11,347 nucleotides of DNA from Jimgerdemannia flammicorona (lineage: Eukaryota > Mucoromycota > Endogonomycetes > Endogonales > Endogonaceae), in contig RBNI01006420.1 in the NCBI GenBank assembly GCA_003990745.1, forward strand, positions 1 to 11,347. The letters run 5' to 3'. Position 1 is the first letter of the stretch, and each line of letters begins with the position of its first letter. The position numbers and the translations under genes were made by a program. Below, one piece after another: positions 1 through 7,619 of the stretch. The notes beneath the pieces are model-generated. The model did not search any database. It was not told the origin of the DNA and saw only the letters and a program-made list of their open reading frames with translations.

Positions 1-918
1 TTATAGTTACTTAGACTCATCTTTTATTACACCCATCTATCCTATATAATACAATGCGCCCACCCCCTATCCAATCCCCCTAGGGGGGCCCCTCCCCCCT
101 ACCCCTTCTCAATGAAACACCACTCTATCGAATATAATTCCCACCCTCCCACTACTCTGTTTACATATTCTTGCCACCAAACCTTACTACTGCCCCCCTG
201 AAGGGCCCCAACCTATCCACTATCCAGTCAACAGATCCCCCAACAGCTCCTCCCACCTTATAACCCTCTTCTGCAGGCTCATCTGCTGCCCCTCCTCAAA
301 CACAAATAGCCAATGACCTGTCAGACCCACCCAAACTGCTAGCACCCACCTAACAGTGATCCAACTATCACCCACCCCCCCCACTAGCCGAGATCTCAAG
401 TCCTCCCAGTGATCCCCTTCACCCACTGGCCTTCTCTCCACACCTAGCCTATTCCCTATTTCAACCCAAAAGTCCCCCAAAACCTCACACTCTCCCAGCC
501 AATGTTCTGGTGTCTACACCAAACCCCCAACTTGTCTTACATTATAACACTCCTCACAATTGAAACAGCCACCATCCACCAGATGCCCAGTGTGGAAATT
601 CAGCATAATATTCCTTCACAGCATTCACCACCACACCACCCAGAACTTGGGGAGAAGCCACCACTGCACCTCAGCACTCCAAGACCAAATACCAGCCCAG
701 TCCCACTCCTTGCCAATCCTAACTGCCTGCTAACCACTTGGCCAAAGGTCCTGGCCAAGACCCTGCTGACACTCCACTCTATCCCCAATATCAAAAGCAG
801 CAAGTGGAGTACCCCTCAGAAGCAGTCTATCCCATTGCCACATGCGTGGACCCCACAACACCTCCCCCTCATTGCCCTGCCAGCGCAGACCAATTCTGTG
901 TACCCTATCGACCACTCC
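1..918 (-). mobile_element. LINE copy A, 5'-truncated non-LTR retrotransposon 3' end
   Basis: This is the 3' part of a non-LTR retrotransposon read on the minus strand. It is recognised because its reverse complement matches copy B on the plus strand over about 0.8 kb, including coding remnant, GC-rich 3' UTR and an AATAAA signal (complement at 23-28). The 3' end lies at or just beyond base 1; its poly(A), if present, would be outside the window. At its 5' side it reaches about 100 bases further into the coding region than copy B (roughly 818-918) and then stops abruptly against copy B's 5' end. Both boundaries near 918 were judged by eye and could be off by about 10 bases. Confidence 0.8.
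190..915 (-). pseudogene. LINE reverse transcriptase C-terminal remnant with zinc-binding motif (copy A)
   Basis: This is the C-terminal end of a LINE ORF2-type reverse transcriptase, downstream of the catalytic core; no YxDD motif is present. In the minus-strand frame a Trp-rich stretch comes first (LWPSG, then PKFW), then a TGHLVDGG segment, then a CEEC pair and EHWLGEC. This gives a C-x2-C...H-x4-C pattern typical of the zinc-binding tail of fungal Tad-like LINE RTs (complement at about 487-557). The frame is interrupted by several stops, including one between the CxxC and HxxxxC halves that copy B lacks. The region 220-480 is the longest surviving open stretch. Assignment to a LINE is firm because of the matching poly(A)-tailed copy B; the family name is inference. 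Confidence 0.65.
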
Positions 919-924
919 CCACTG

Positions 925-1674
925 GGGGGTGCTTCACTTGCTATGTTCGATATTGGGGAGGGAGTAGAGTGTCAGCAAGGGCTTGGCCAGGATCTTTGGC
1001 CAAGTGGCTGGCAGGCAGCAGAGATCAGCGAGGAGTGAGACTGGGCTGGTATCTAGTCTTGGAGCACAGAGGTATGGAGGTGGCTTCCCCCCAAGTTCTG
1101 GGTAATATGGTGGAGAATGTTGTGAAGGAATGTCATGCTGAATTTCTGTATGGGGCACTTGGTAGATGGTGGACAATTTGACTGTGAGGAGTGTTATAAT
1201 GTTGGGCGAGCTGGGGGTCATGTACAGATGCCAGAACATTGGCTGGGAGAGTGTGAGGTTTTGGGGGAATTTTGGGCTGAAATAGGGGATAGACTGGGTG
1301 TGGGGTGTAGGCTGGTGGGGGAGGGGGGTCATTGGGAGAACTTGAGATCTCAGCTTGTAGGTGGGGTGGGTGATAGTTGGCTCACTGTAGGGTGGGTGTT
1401 AGTAATATAGGTGGGACTGATGAGTCATTGGCTTTTTGTATTTGAGGAGGGGCAGTGGTTGGGGCTGTGGGAGAAGGTATTAAGGTGGGAGGGACTGTTG
1501 GGGGATCTGTTGACTGGATGGTGGGTGGGTTGGAGTCCTCAGGGGGGACAACATCGCAGTTTTATGGTAAGGATCTGTGAGCAGAGTGGTGGGAGGGTGG
1601 CGATAGTGTTAGACAAAGTAGTCTTCCATCAGAAAGGGGTAGGGGGGAGGGGCCCCCTTAGGGGGATTGAATAG
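925..1674 (+). pseudogene. LINE reverse transcriptase C-terminal remnant with zinc-binding motif (copy B)
   Basis: Same C-terminal RT region as copy A, in the frame of base 1135. The order is QQGLGQDLWPSGW, PKFW, GHLVDGG, CEEC (from 1183) and EHWLGEC (1234-1254), giving the C-x2-C...H-x4-C zinc site intact in one frame. Downstream, the frame reaches a stop at 1672-1674 with only one interruption, TAG at 1408-1410, where copy A has TGG (Trp). Upstream, TGA codons interrupt the frame; one, following Met-Leu shortly before MLNF, is shared with copy A, so the source element may already have carried it. The RT catalytic core is absent because of 5' truncation, so this copy could not have moved by itself. 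Confidence 0.65.
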
Positions 1675-1738
1675 GGGGTGGGATCACTGTATTTATATAG
1701 GATAGATGGGTATTAATAAAGAAATAGAGTCCAAGTGA

Positions 1739-1740
<2 letters not shown>

Positions 1741-1776
<36 letters not shown>
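1741..1776 (+). repeat. Poly(A) tract of LINE copy B
   Basis: There are 36 uninterrupted A residues directly after the LINE 3' UTR and 4 bases before the LTR TG at 1781. This marks copy B as reverse-transcribed from a polyadenylated RNA. Confidence 0.9.
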
Positions 1777-1777
<1 letters not shown>

Positions 1778-1848
1778 CAGTGTCTTCTGTTTCAAAGGTC
1801 TTTCTCTTGTACCCTATTTCATGGGTCTTGTTCTTTGCTATGCACAGA

Positions 1849-1870
1849 CTGAATTCGCCTTAGAATTCAG
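1849..1870. other. Hairpin conserved in both LTRs (8-bp stem)
   Basis: CTGAATTC and GAATTCAG form a perfect 8-bp inverted repeat around a 6-base loop (GCCTTA). The same structure is intact at 9767-9788. It lies between the LTR TATA box and the gag-side LTR edge, so it would be within the R/U5 part of the genomic RNA. Confidence 0.5.
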
Positions 1871-2020
1871 ATTCAATGGGTTTACTTAAGTCTTTGGAGA
1901 TTTATATACCAGTCTCAGTTCTGGCAGAAGTTAGCTAGACTTCTGGAGTTTAGTTATAAACACTAGAGTCACTTAGATGTCATTACTAAGACTCAGGAGA
2001 ATGTGTGTGTGTGGGGGGGA

Positions 2021-2038
2021 CTTGATTCTTGTATCAAG
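2021..2038. other. Hairpin conserved in both LTRs (6-bp stem)
   Basis: CTTGAT and ATCAAG pair around TCTTGT. The identical sequence occurs at 9938-9955. It lies about 45-60 bases downstream of the LTR TATA box in element orientation, near where the transcript 5' end should be. Confidence 0.4.
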
Positions 2039-2080
2039 GACTGAACTAAAACTGCTTTATTTTAGATGGAAACTGGAGGG

Positions 2081-2088
2081 TATTTATA
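2081..2088 (-). promoter_or_regulatory. LTR TATA box (3' LTR)
   Basis: The minus strand reads TATAAATA, preserved at 9998-10005 in the other LTR. It is placed to drive transcription toward the gag-side LTR end, leaving about 270 bases for R plus U5. An AATAAA lies about 20 bases downstream (complement at 2056-2061) and could be the polyadenylation signal of transcripts ending here. Confidence 0.5.
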
Positions 2089-2434
2089 CAAGTTGGTCTA
2101 TGATTTCTGACTAAGTATGAGTGACTAATTTGGTAACTATAATGAGGTTTGTAATCGCAATCTTTGTTGGTAGTTTTGGCAAAAAAACACTTTGTGATCA
2201 GGACCTCAATTACTAGGCAATGATCAGCTGCTGTGGCAACTGTTGCTATAGTACCAGTTGTTGGGGATAAGCTGGATATTATTTTTTGCATCATTTCACA
2301 TTGTTCATCATTCATCATTTGTAATATCATATGCCACACTTCATTTGTATGGTGATGTCATCGTTCACTGGGTCACGTGATCACTTGTCGCTCATCATGT
2401 CCCATCTGTTCACTTGCTTGTTTGTTCTATTACA

Positions 2435-2447
2435 TCCTTCCCACCTT
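2435..2447 (-). other. Polypurine tract of 3' LTR
   Basis: In element orientation the bases directly before the LTR start (TGTAATAG) read AAGGTGGGAAGGA. At the right-hand copy (10325-10337) the same place reads AAAGGGGGAAGGA. A purine run abutting the TG of the LTR is the plus-strand primer site of LTR retrotransposons. It fixes the 3' LTR edge at 2434 and shows that ORF X is internal to the element, not part of a longer LTR. Confidence 0.75.
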
Positions 2448-3266
2448 AGAAATCAATGTCCTCATTGATTTGGAAATTGAGAACCAGGGGAGAGAAAGGT
2501 GGTGAATCCTCCTTAGGGTTATTGCCATCTTCTTTAGTAGCTCATTGTCTAGGATGGAGAAGTCAACGAGGTCTGCAAATAGTTCTTGCATGGGGATGGG
2601 TACTGGTATAGGAGTTCTCTATCTAATGTGATTGGGGCCATCCAAGTAGGGTTCTTGGTCCTCATGTCTGGGAATATCCATTCAGATAGGCAGTCCTTCA
2701 AAGAGGTCAGAGAGGCCTTGGAGTCATTGGTCAGGGTTGTCATTCAGGAGGGGGCTCCAGTAGAGTTTGCAGTCAGTATACTTGAGAGTGATCTAGAAGT
2801 TGGCTTCTTGGGCTACCTTGATCTCTAGTTCATCAACCTCAAAGAAAGAGAGGTTCTGGAAGTCCTTCAGTTGGACATAGTTGAGGTTGGGAATTGCAAA
2901 GGGTGCATAGCGCATGATTCAATAGACCTTCTTAGCATGTCTTTGCTCGCTTCTATCCAGGTGGGTCCAATCAGAGATTTGGTCCATGGGTAGGTCCTGT
3001 GCCCATTGGAGGAGTTGATGGCTAATCTCATATTTATGCCAGATCTCTAGGCAGCTGGTAGCAAAGTAGGCTCTTTTGATGACTTTATGGCAGTTGAGGA
3101 TATAGTGTCCTAGGTCCTGGCTGGAGAGATCAAGGGCCTCTGAGTGGTGGTTCCTTCCTTGGATAGCAACCTGGATATGTCCAAAGAGGTGGTCAACCTG
3201 GCTTGGGAGAGGCCAACTATGGTGGGCAGTTTGGCAGTGAGTAGCTTGGCTGTAGGTAGCAGGCAT
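2446..3266 (-). pseudogene. ORF X, unrecognised accessory gene between pol and 3' LTR (left copy, decayed)
   Basis: I do not recognise this protein. The start is the ATG at 3266 (MPATYSQ), chosen because it lies about 65 bases downstream of a TATAAATA box; the frame runs to TAA at 2446, next to the polypurine tract. The N-terminal half looks helical (HIQVAIQG, then SCLEIWHKYE); the C-terminal third is Pro- and acid-rich and ends NEDIDF. No signal peptide or membrane segment is visible, so it does not look like an envelope gene. Compared with the right copy it has several stops, for example CGA to TGA and TGG to TGA or TAG. It also carries a 25-bp deletion near the end and 15 extra bases near the start. 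The same stop position and wording in both copies argue that it was a real gene. Confidence 0.6.
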
Positions 3267-3331
3267 TCTTGTCTTGTCTTTTCTTTGTGGGAAAGAGGGG
3301 AATGAGAGTTGCGGGGTACTTTTGCCTTGGG

Positions 3332-3339
3332 TATTTATA
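3332..3339 (-). promoter_or_regulatory. TATA box of ORF X (left copy)
   Basis: The minus strand reads TATAAATA within AAGTATAAATACCC, about 65 bases before the ORF X ATG. It is preserved in the right copy at 11231-11238. Between the two lies a purine/A-rich leader (AAAGAAAAGACAAGACAAGA just before ATG), a common fungal start context. Confidence 0.5.
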
Positions 3340-3910
3340 CTTATTCATCTCTCTGGTGTGACCTTCCTTTGGTCATGCTTTCTGGCAAAGTATGTAATCT
3401 GTTACTGTAAGTGGGGCATGTGCTGGTTACATGAGAAAATCCTGATTTCAAAGATATCATTGTTCATAGCTATGGTTACACAGGGTTAACAGGTCTTGGT
3501 CCACTTTTTTTTTGTCTGGTTGGCGCATTTGTGAGGACTGGCCATCCTTGTCTAGGGTGAGGACTCCCATTGTCATGGCTGGGGGTTCGAATCTCTCAGA
3601 AATAGACTTTCTTGTAATCCAAGGCAATTCCTAATAACAATATCTGTCACATGGATGGACTTAGACTGATTTCAACATTTTCAGCTTTCCTAAGTTCCAT
3701 ATGAAGCATCCATCATCATCCAGCAGAGATGACACAGATGGCGTGAAATAGAGTTGTTCAAATGTGTTTTGCTATACTATAGTAGATTGTTCTTTTGCTT
3801 ATGTATCTTCTTGTTGATTATCCATAGTGTTCCTTTTTCTATAATGTTCAGTATTATATGTTTCCAGATAAAATATGTAGTATTCTTCTGCTCACTAAGT
3901 ACTCCAATAC
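3340..3910. other. Non-coding spacer between ORF X promoter and pol stop
   Basis: No supported gene. Up to about 3452 it matches the right edge of the window (ending at 11347), so it belongs to the repeated 3' unit. It also contains a tRNA-like segment on the plus strand (3541-3607) and a TGTGACAG sequence in element orientation ending at 3651 that looks like an LTR start. The rest of the stretch next to pol (3652-3910) is AT-rich without recognisable signals. Confidence 0.5.
3541..3607 (+). other. tRNA-like remnant (Asp/Glu-like, degenerate)
   Basis: The block GTCTAGGGTGAGGACTCCC resembles the D-arm/A-box of fungal tRNA-Glu or tRNA-Asp, with a 4-bp D stem GTCT/GGAC. GGTTCGAATC at 3584-3593 is a good B box, at normal A-to-B spacing, and a TTGTCAT loop would give anticodon GTC. 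The anticodon stem and acceptor stem do not pair properly, so this is at best a fossil. It could equally be chance or part of a tRNA-derived SINE. Confidence 0.25.
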
Positions 3911-3914
3911 TTAG

Positions 3915-4115
3915 AGCTGTAGTTCCTTCCTTTGCTGGGGGGAGAGTGTTTCCATGTAGTCCTGGAGAGCTTCGTGTGCATTCTTCAGGGCTTCTTCTTT
4001 TTCCCAGGTGGCATCATGGGTGGGGTAACCCTTCCACTTGATCAGGAAAAAGCACTTAACTGTTTGGGATATTTGTGAACCTTGTGGTCAAGTACTTCCT
4101 CAATTTCGAATTCCT
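3915..4115 (-). pseudogene. C-terminal chromodomain
   Basis: The polyprotein ends with a chromodomain, which in chromoviruses directs integration to chromatin with methylated histone H3. The first part, FEIEEVLDHKVHKYPKQL, is in the frame of 4368. A one-base shift near 4045 in a T-rich stretch separates it from FLIKWKGYPTHDATWEKEEA, LKNAHEALQDYME and the end at QRKELQL. The Phe/Trp/Trp positions expected of the aromatic cage are present (FEIEE, IKWKGY, ATWEKE). This assigns the element to the chromovirus clade. Confidence 0.85.
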
Positions 4116-4179
4116 CATGATTATTGATTCTAATTGGGGGTGGTGGTGGAACTGTATGCTCAGGGAATGAGTTCTCATA

Positions 4180-4380
4180 GTAGTCCACCAATTGGCTGAT
4201 ATGAAATACTGGGTGTACTTGGATATTGTAGGGAAGTTGCAACTTATAATTGACATTACTGATTTTTTCCACAATCTTGTATAGTCCAATTCTTCTAGCA
4301 CAGAGTTTCTTGGCTGGTTGTTGTGCCAGAGTGTCTGAGTGGAGGTGGTCTGTTCTAAGCATGACCATGTCACTAATATT
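4180..4380 (-). pseudogene. Integrase C-terminal GPY/F-like module
   Basis: The frame from 4368 reads VMLRTDHLHS, KKLCARRIGLYKI and VNYKLQLP, then VHPVFHISQL. This is the GPY/F module found in Ty3/gypsy integrases ahead of the chromodomain. The signature GPY/F reads GLY, so Pro is Leu, a single C-to-T change. It binds DNA or helps multimerise integrase in related elements. Confidence 0.75.
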
Positions 4381-4399
4381 GTAGGAGGCTTCTCTTCAA

Positions 4400-5230
4400 T
4401 TCAAGTTCGCATACTTGGTCTGGTAGTCTTGTGCTTCTATGAGAGCATTACTTATTATTTGAGTAAGGTCAGAAATAGTCTCAGCCAGATCTTGGGCTGC
4501 TAGGACTGCTGATTTCACAGTAGTACTCAGAGTCCTTGGGTGTTGACCATGGTTCAGGAAAAATGGAGTCTTCTTTGTGGAGATTTGCTGACTATTGTAG
4601 GCAAACTTGGCATGGGCTAGATACTTGTCCCAATCATTTTGCTTGTAACAGCAGAAGATGTTAAGCATCTGTTTGAGAGTCCTGTTGGTTCACTCGGTTT
4701 GACCATCAGTCTGAGGGTGGTAGGCAGTAGAGAACTTCAGCTTGGTTCCATGGAGGGAGAAAAATGCCTTCCAGAAGTTGCTTGTGAACTTGGCATCTCG
4801 CTCAGATACAATAATGCTAGGCATATCATATATATAGCCTGAATACTTGATTGAGGAAAATCTCAGCAATCTCTAGTGCTATAGCGGTGGTCTTGGTGGG
4901 TGCAAAATGGGCTTGTTTACTTAGGCAGTCCATGAATACCACAATGGCATCCCATCCTGCCTTGGTCTTGGGGAGTTGGACAATGAAGTCCATTGCAATC
5001 TGATTCTAATTATGACTCGGGATAGACAAGGATTGCAGGAGTCCTGCTGGTAACTTGTTACCACTTTTGAACCTTTGGCATATCTCGCATGAGGCCACAA
5101 AGTCTTTGATATCCTTGGTCATCTTTGGCCAGTAGAACTCTCTTGAGAGGAGGTTGTAGGTTTTTTTGAAACCAAAGTGTCCTGCTGCAGGAGTATCATG
5201 GAGTTCCTGCATGATCTTGAGTCACAGAGT
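4400..5230 (-). pseudogene. Integrase domain with frameshift in the catalytic core
   Basis: Inserts element DNA into the genome. The HHCC zinc finger is complete: LHDTPAAGHFG then CEICQRFKSG (5006-5212). The core begins MDFIVQLPKTKAGWDA with the first catalytic Asp. About four extra bases in an AT run (about 4827-4836) shift the frame. Beyond it the core continues in another frame with SIIVSERDAKF, HGTKLKFSTAYHPQTDGQTE and TNRTLKQML. The usual SDRD is SERD, so the second catalytic Asp is Glu; the final Glu (in QTE) is kept and followed by a stop where Arg is usual. The C-terminal part FAYNSQQIST, then HPRTLS, is typical of Ty3/gypsy integrase. Confidence 0.85.
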
Positions 5231-5479
5231 ATCATTGTTGGGTACAACCACTCTGTTATGGTCCCTATAGATAAGTCCATCATGGTAGGTGAATCTCTTG
5301 GCCATTTGCCTCATAGGTTCTGGAACCTCAGCCTCTGGGTCTTGGCAGAATTGAAGAAATTTCGTCAGGGGGCTGTCTTGCTGATAGCCTTCCTTGATCA
5401 TCTGGGTGAGGTCTCCAATTACCTCGACTATGAAGACAAGTTTATCTTCCATGTACCTAGAGAAACTATCAGCCACGTG

Positions 5480-5900
5480 GTTGGTTTTGCCTAGGATATA
5501 CTTGATTTCCATATCAAAGTTGGCAATGATTTCCATCCAGCAGGCTTGTCTGTGAGTCAGTATAGGCTATGTGTAAATATACCACAATGTATGGTGATCA
5601 GTGTAGGCCTCAAATGGCTGTCCTAGGAGAAAATGGTGCCATTTCTGGAGCGCAGTGACAATAGCCAAGAGTTCCTTCTTATGGGTAGTATACCGGGTCC
5701 CAGCTGGCTTGAGCTTTTGGGAAAGGTAGGCCACTGGGTGGTCTTCTTGACTGAGTACTGCTCCAATAGCAATGTCAGAGGTATCTGTGGTCAGAGTGAA
5801 TTATCTGGTAGGATCAGGTGCAATTAGCACTGGGGCCTCAGTAAGGAGTCTCTTGAGATAGTCCATAGCCAGGGTATATTTGAGGGTCCATTCAGTTTCG
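5480..5900 (-). pseudogene. RNase H domain
   Basis: Degrades the RNA strand during reverse transcription. Landmarks: FTLTTDTSDIAIGAVLSQ (catalytic Asp of the TD-x-SD motif present, about 5783-5790), HPVAYLSQKLKPA, RYTTHKKELLAIV (with the catalytic Glu position), KWHHFLLGQPFEAYTDHHTL and NHVADSFSR. Usual family wording at the last is NxxADxLSR; Leu is Phe here. Stops lie before FTLT and after WYIYT. Confidence 0.8.
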
Positions 5901-5999
5901 ATTTTCACTCCTTTGCAGGCCAGGCTGATTAATGGAGCTGTAATAGCAGAGTATCCTTAGATAAATCTTTGGTAATAACCAGCAATACCCAGAAAGTGC

Positions 6000-6720
6000 T
6001 GGAGTAGCTTGAGGGTAGTAGGGATAGGGATATCCTTAAGGGCTGATACCTTTCGGGGGTCCACATTGATACCTTAAGCAGAGATGATGTGTCCTAGGTA
6101 CTCGATCTGGTCTTGATAGAACTTATACTTGCTCATCCTGGCATAGAGCTGGTGTTCTTACAGGAGGGTCAGTATCTGTCTGAGGTGGGTGTAGTGTAGC
6201 TCTACTGTCTCACTGTAGATTAGTATATTGTCAATATACACAAGGACACAGATGTTGAGGAGTAGTCCAAAGATGTCATTTATCAGATACTGGAATGTTG
6301 CTGGTGCATTGGTCAATCTAAAAGGCATGACTTGGAACTGGTAGTGTCCAAACCATGTTCAGAAAGCTGTCTTCTCAATGTCCTTCTCATCAATGAGAAT
6401 CTGGTGGTAGCTATTTTGCAAATCTAGTAGAGAAAAGGTCTTGGCCTTGAAGATTTGGTGTAGCAACTCATCAATCCTAGGTAAGGCATACTGGTTCTTG
6501 ATGGTGATCTTGTTGAGGGCTCTGTAGTCAATACACATTTGCAGAGAGCCATCCTTCTTCTTGACAAATAGAATGGGGGCTCCAAATGGAGAGCGACTGG
6601 GTTCAATGTATCCTTGGGCCAGTAATTTGATCAATTCATCCTTGAGGGTCTTGAGCTCAGGTTGGGCCAGTTGGTAGATACTCTTATATGGGGGTTCAGA
6701 TCCTGGGATGAGATCAATTC
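6000..6720 (-). pseudogene. Reverse transcriptase domain with YxDN active site
   Basis: Copies the element RNA. Clear Ty3/gypsy RT motifs run in order: [59 protein letters not shown] and [13 protein letters not shown] (first catalytic Asp present). [28 protein letters not shown] and YLGHIIS follow. The active-site YxDD is YIDN, Asp to Asn (AAT, codon complement at 6227-6229). A stop replaces the residue after EKTAF (complement at about 6356-6358), where Arg is usual, and others follow (after TLL and ISA). The Asp-to-Asn change alone would abolish polymerase activity. Confidence 0.9.
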
Positions 6721-6959
6721 TATGTTGGATTTGGTGCTTGGGTGGAAGTCCTTGGGGGTCTTGGAATATATCTTGGAATTCTTAAAACAGTTCTTGAGCT
6801 TCTGTTGGAATTGGGCTACTTGTAGCTTCAGTGACTTCTTGTACTGTATAGATGAAGTAGGTGTTTCCCTTTTTTTGATAGAGTCTCTTCATTTGAATGG
6901 CAGAGATGATTTTGATTCCTTGGTGGTTGGTACCTTCCTGAGGTATTAGGGTGATCTTT

Positions 6960-7310
6960 CTGCCTTCATGAGTCAGGTTAACCTTGTTGGTTCTCCAGTT
7001 GATGTCTGGGTTGTGCTGAGTCAACCAGGCTTTTCCTAAGATAATATCTTATCCTGGGAGGACTATAATGCTAAAGTCTAACTTTTCTTAATATTTGCCA
7101 ATCTTGAACAAAAGATCTTTACAGATCTTGGTCAATGGTGCAGTTTTTTCATCACTAAAGGTAACACTTTTTTTCTCAGTGGCTGGTCTGCTTCAGGCTC
7201 TAATCCTCTTAGTGGTCTTGGTACTGATGTAGTTTCCAGTAGCACCACCATCAAGCAAGATAATGACATTCTGTCTGTGGACTTGTCCTGTGAACTTGAT
7301 GCAACTGTCC
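6960..7310 (-). pseudogene. Retropepsin-like aspartic protease domain
   Basis: Would cleave the polyprotein. The active-site turn reads LDGGATGNYI (complement of DGGA at 7241-7252). Ty3/gypsy proteases have D-S/T-G-A here, so Ser or Thr is Gly in this copy. The second family landmark, DIILGKAWLTQHNPDINW, is intact except for a stop right before it. Two further stops fall between the two landmarks (near SRP and GKY). The stretch upstream, linking dUTPase and protease, is acidic and Lys-rich and has two stops. Confidence 0.75.
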
Positions 7311-7619
7311 TCCTTCTTGATGGTATTGAGCTCTTCATCTTCATTGTTGTCCCAATTGCTGTCAGTCTCCTTGAAGTCAGTTTCTCTCTATCCTTCATAA
7401 GGAGGGTTGTCTTGTTTAGGTTCCTCAGTCTGTTGAGCTTGGCATTTCTCGGATTGAATTTTGAAAACTTTAGAGAGGCATGCATGGCATTCACCAATAT
7501 GTTCCATACAGTACATTTGAATAGAATGAGGGCATCATCCATATGGTGTATAACTATTTGTAATTCTCTTATACCAGTTTTCATCATCTTCCTTCATTGT
7601 AGTGACCTTTTGACTGAGA

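Larger units (their letters stand above)
1..1740. repeat. Imperfect inverted repeat formed by two head-to-head LINE copies
   Basis: Arm 1 (about 1-818) is the reverse complement of arm 2 (about 919-1740), with a central loop of about 100 bases that belongs to copy A only. Pairing is visible along the whole length, for example the outer AT-rich ends with the ATGGGTGTAATAAA-like 3' UTR, the GC hairpins, and the inner ACTTGCT...GATATTGGGGA blocks. A transcript crossing this region could fold into a long, mismatched hairpin. Confidence 0.8.
919..1776 (+). mobile_element. LINE copy B, 5'-truncated non-LTR retrotransposon with poly(A) tail
   Basis: Second copy of the same LINE, on the plus strand, starting head to head against copy A at about 919. 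It ends in 36 consecutive A at 1741-1776, preceded by AATAAA at 1715-1720, about 20 bases before the tail as expected of a retrotransposed mRNA 3' end. A GC hairpin (CCCCC-TTA-GGGGG, 1653-1665) sits in the 3' UTR and is also present in copy A. No target-site duplication is recognisable: the four bases after the tail (1777-1780) run straight into the gypsy LTR. By eye the copies differ at roughly 15-20% of positions, so they look like separate old insertions rather than a recent duplication. Confidence 0.85.
1781..2434 (-). repeat. 3' LTR (654 bp)
   Basis: In element orientation it starts TGTAATAG at 2434 directly after a purine run and ends CAGAAGACA at 1781. It matches 9659-10324 along its length. 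The outer edge is 4 bases from the LINE poly(A), so the gypsy element appears to have inserted at or beside the LINE tail. It contains a TATA box (complement at 2081-2088), two short hairpins and a stretch at about 2240-2400 whose CpG sites have almost all become TpG or CpA relative to the other LTR. Confidence 0.8.

Noticed and set aside
502..1181. Plus-strand open frames of 178 and 147 codons
   Set aside because: They cross the junction of two LINE copies and partly read copy A antisense. The coding sense there is minus for copy A and another plus frame for copy B.
1995..2018. Short TG/G-rich run as a microsatellite locus
   Set aside because: Present in both LTRs as ordinary LTR sequence and too short to count as a separate repeat.
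2446..3266. ORF X as an envelope gene
   Set aside because: The position fits, but no signal peptide, transmembrane segment or furin-like site can be seen in either copy.
3274..4041. Plus-strand frames of 71 and 95 codons
   Set aside because: They lie opposite the ORF X promoter and the chromodomain, with no recognisable domain or conserved counterpart.
7132..7587. Minus-strand frame of 151 codons
   Set aside because: Out of frame with the dUTPase and protease motifs that flank and overlap it.
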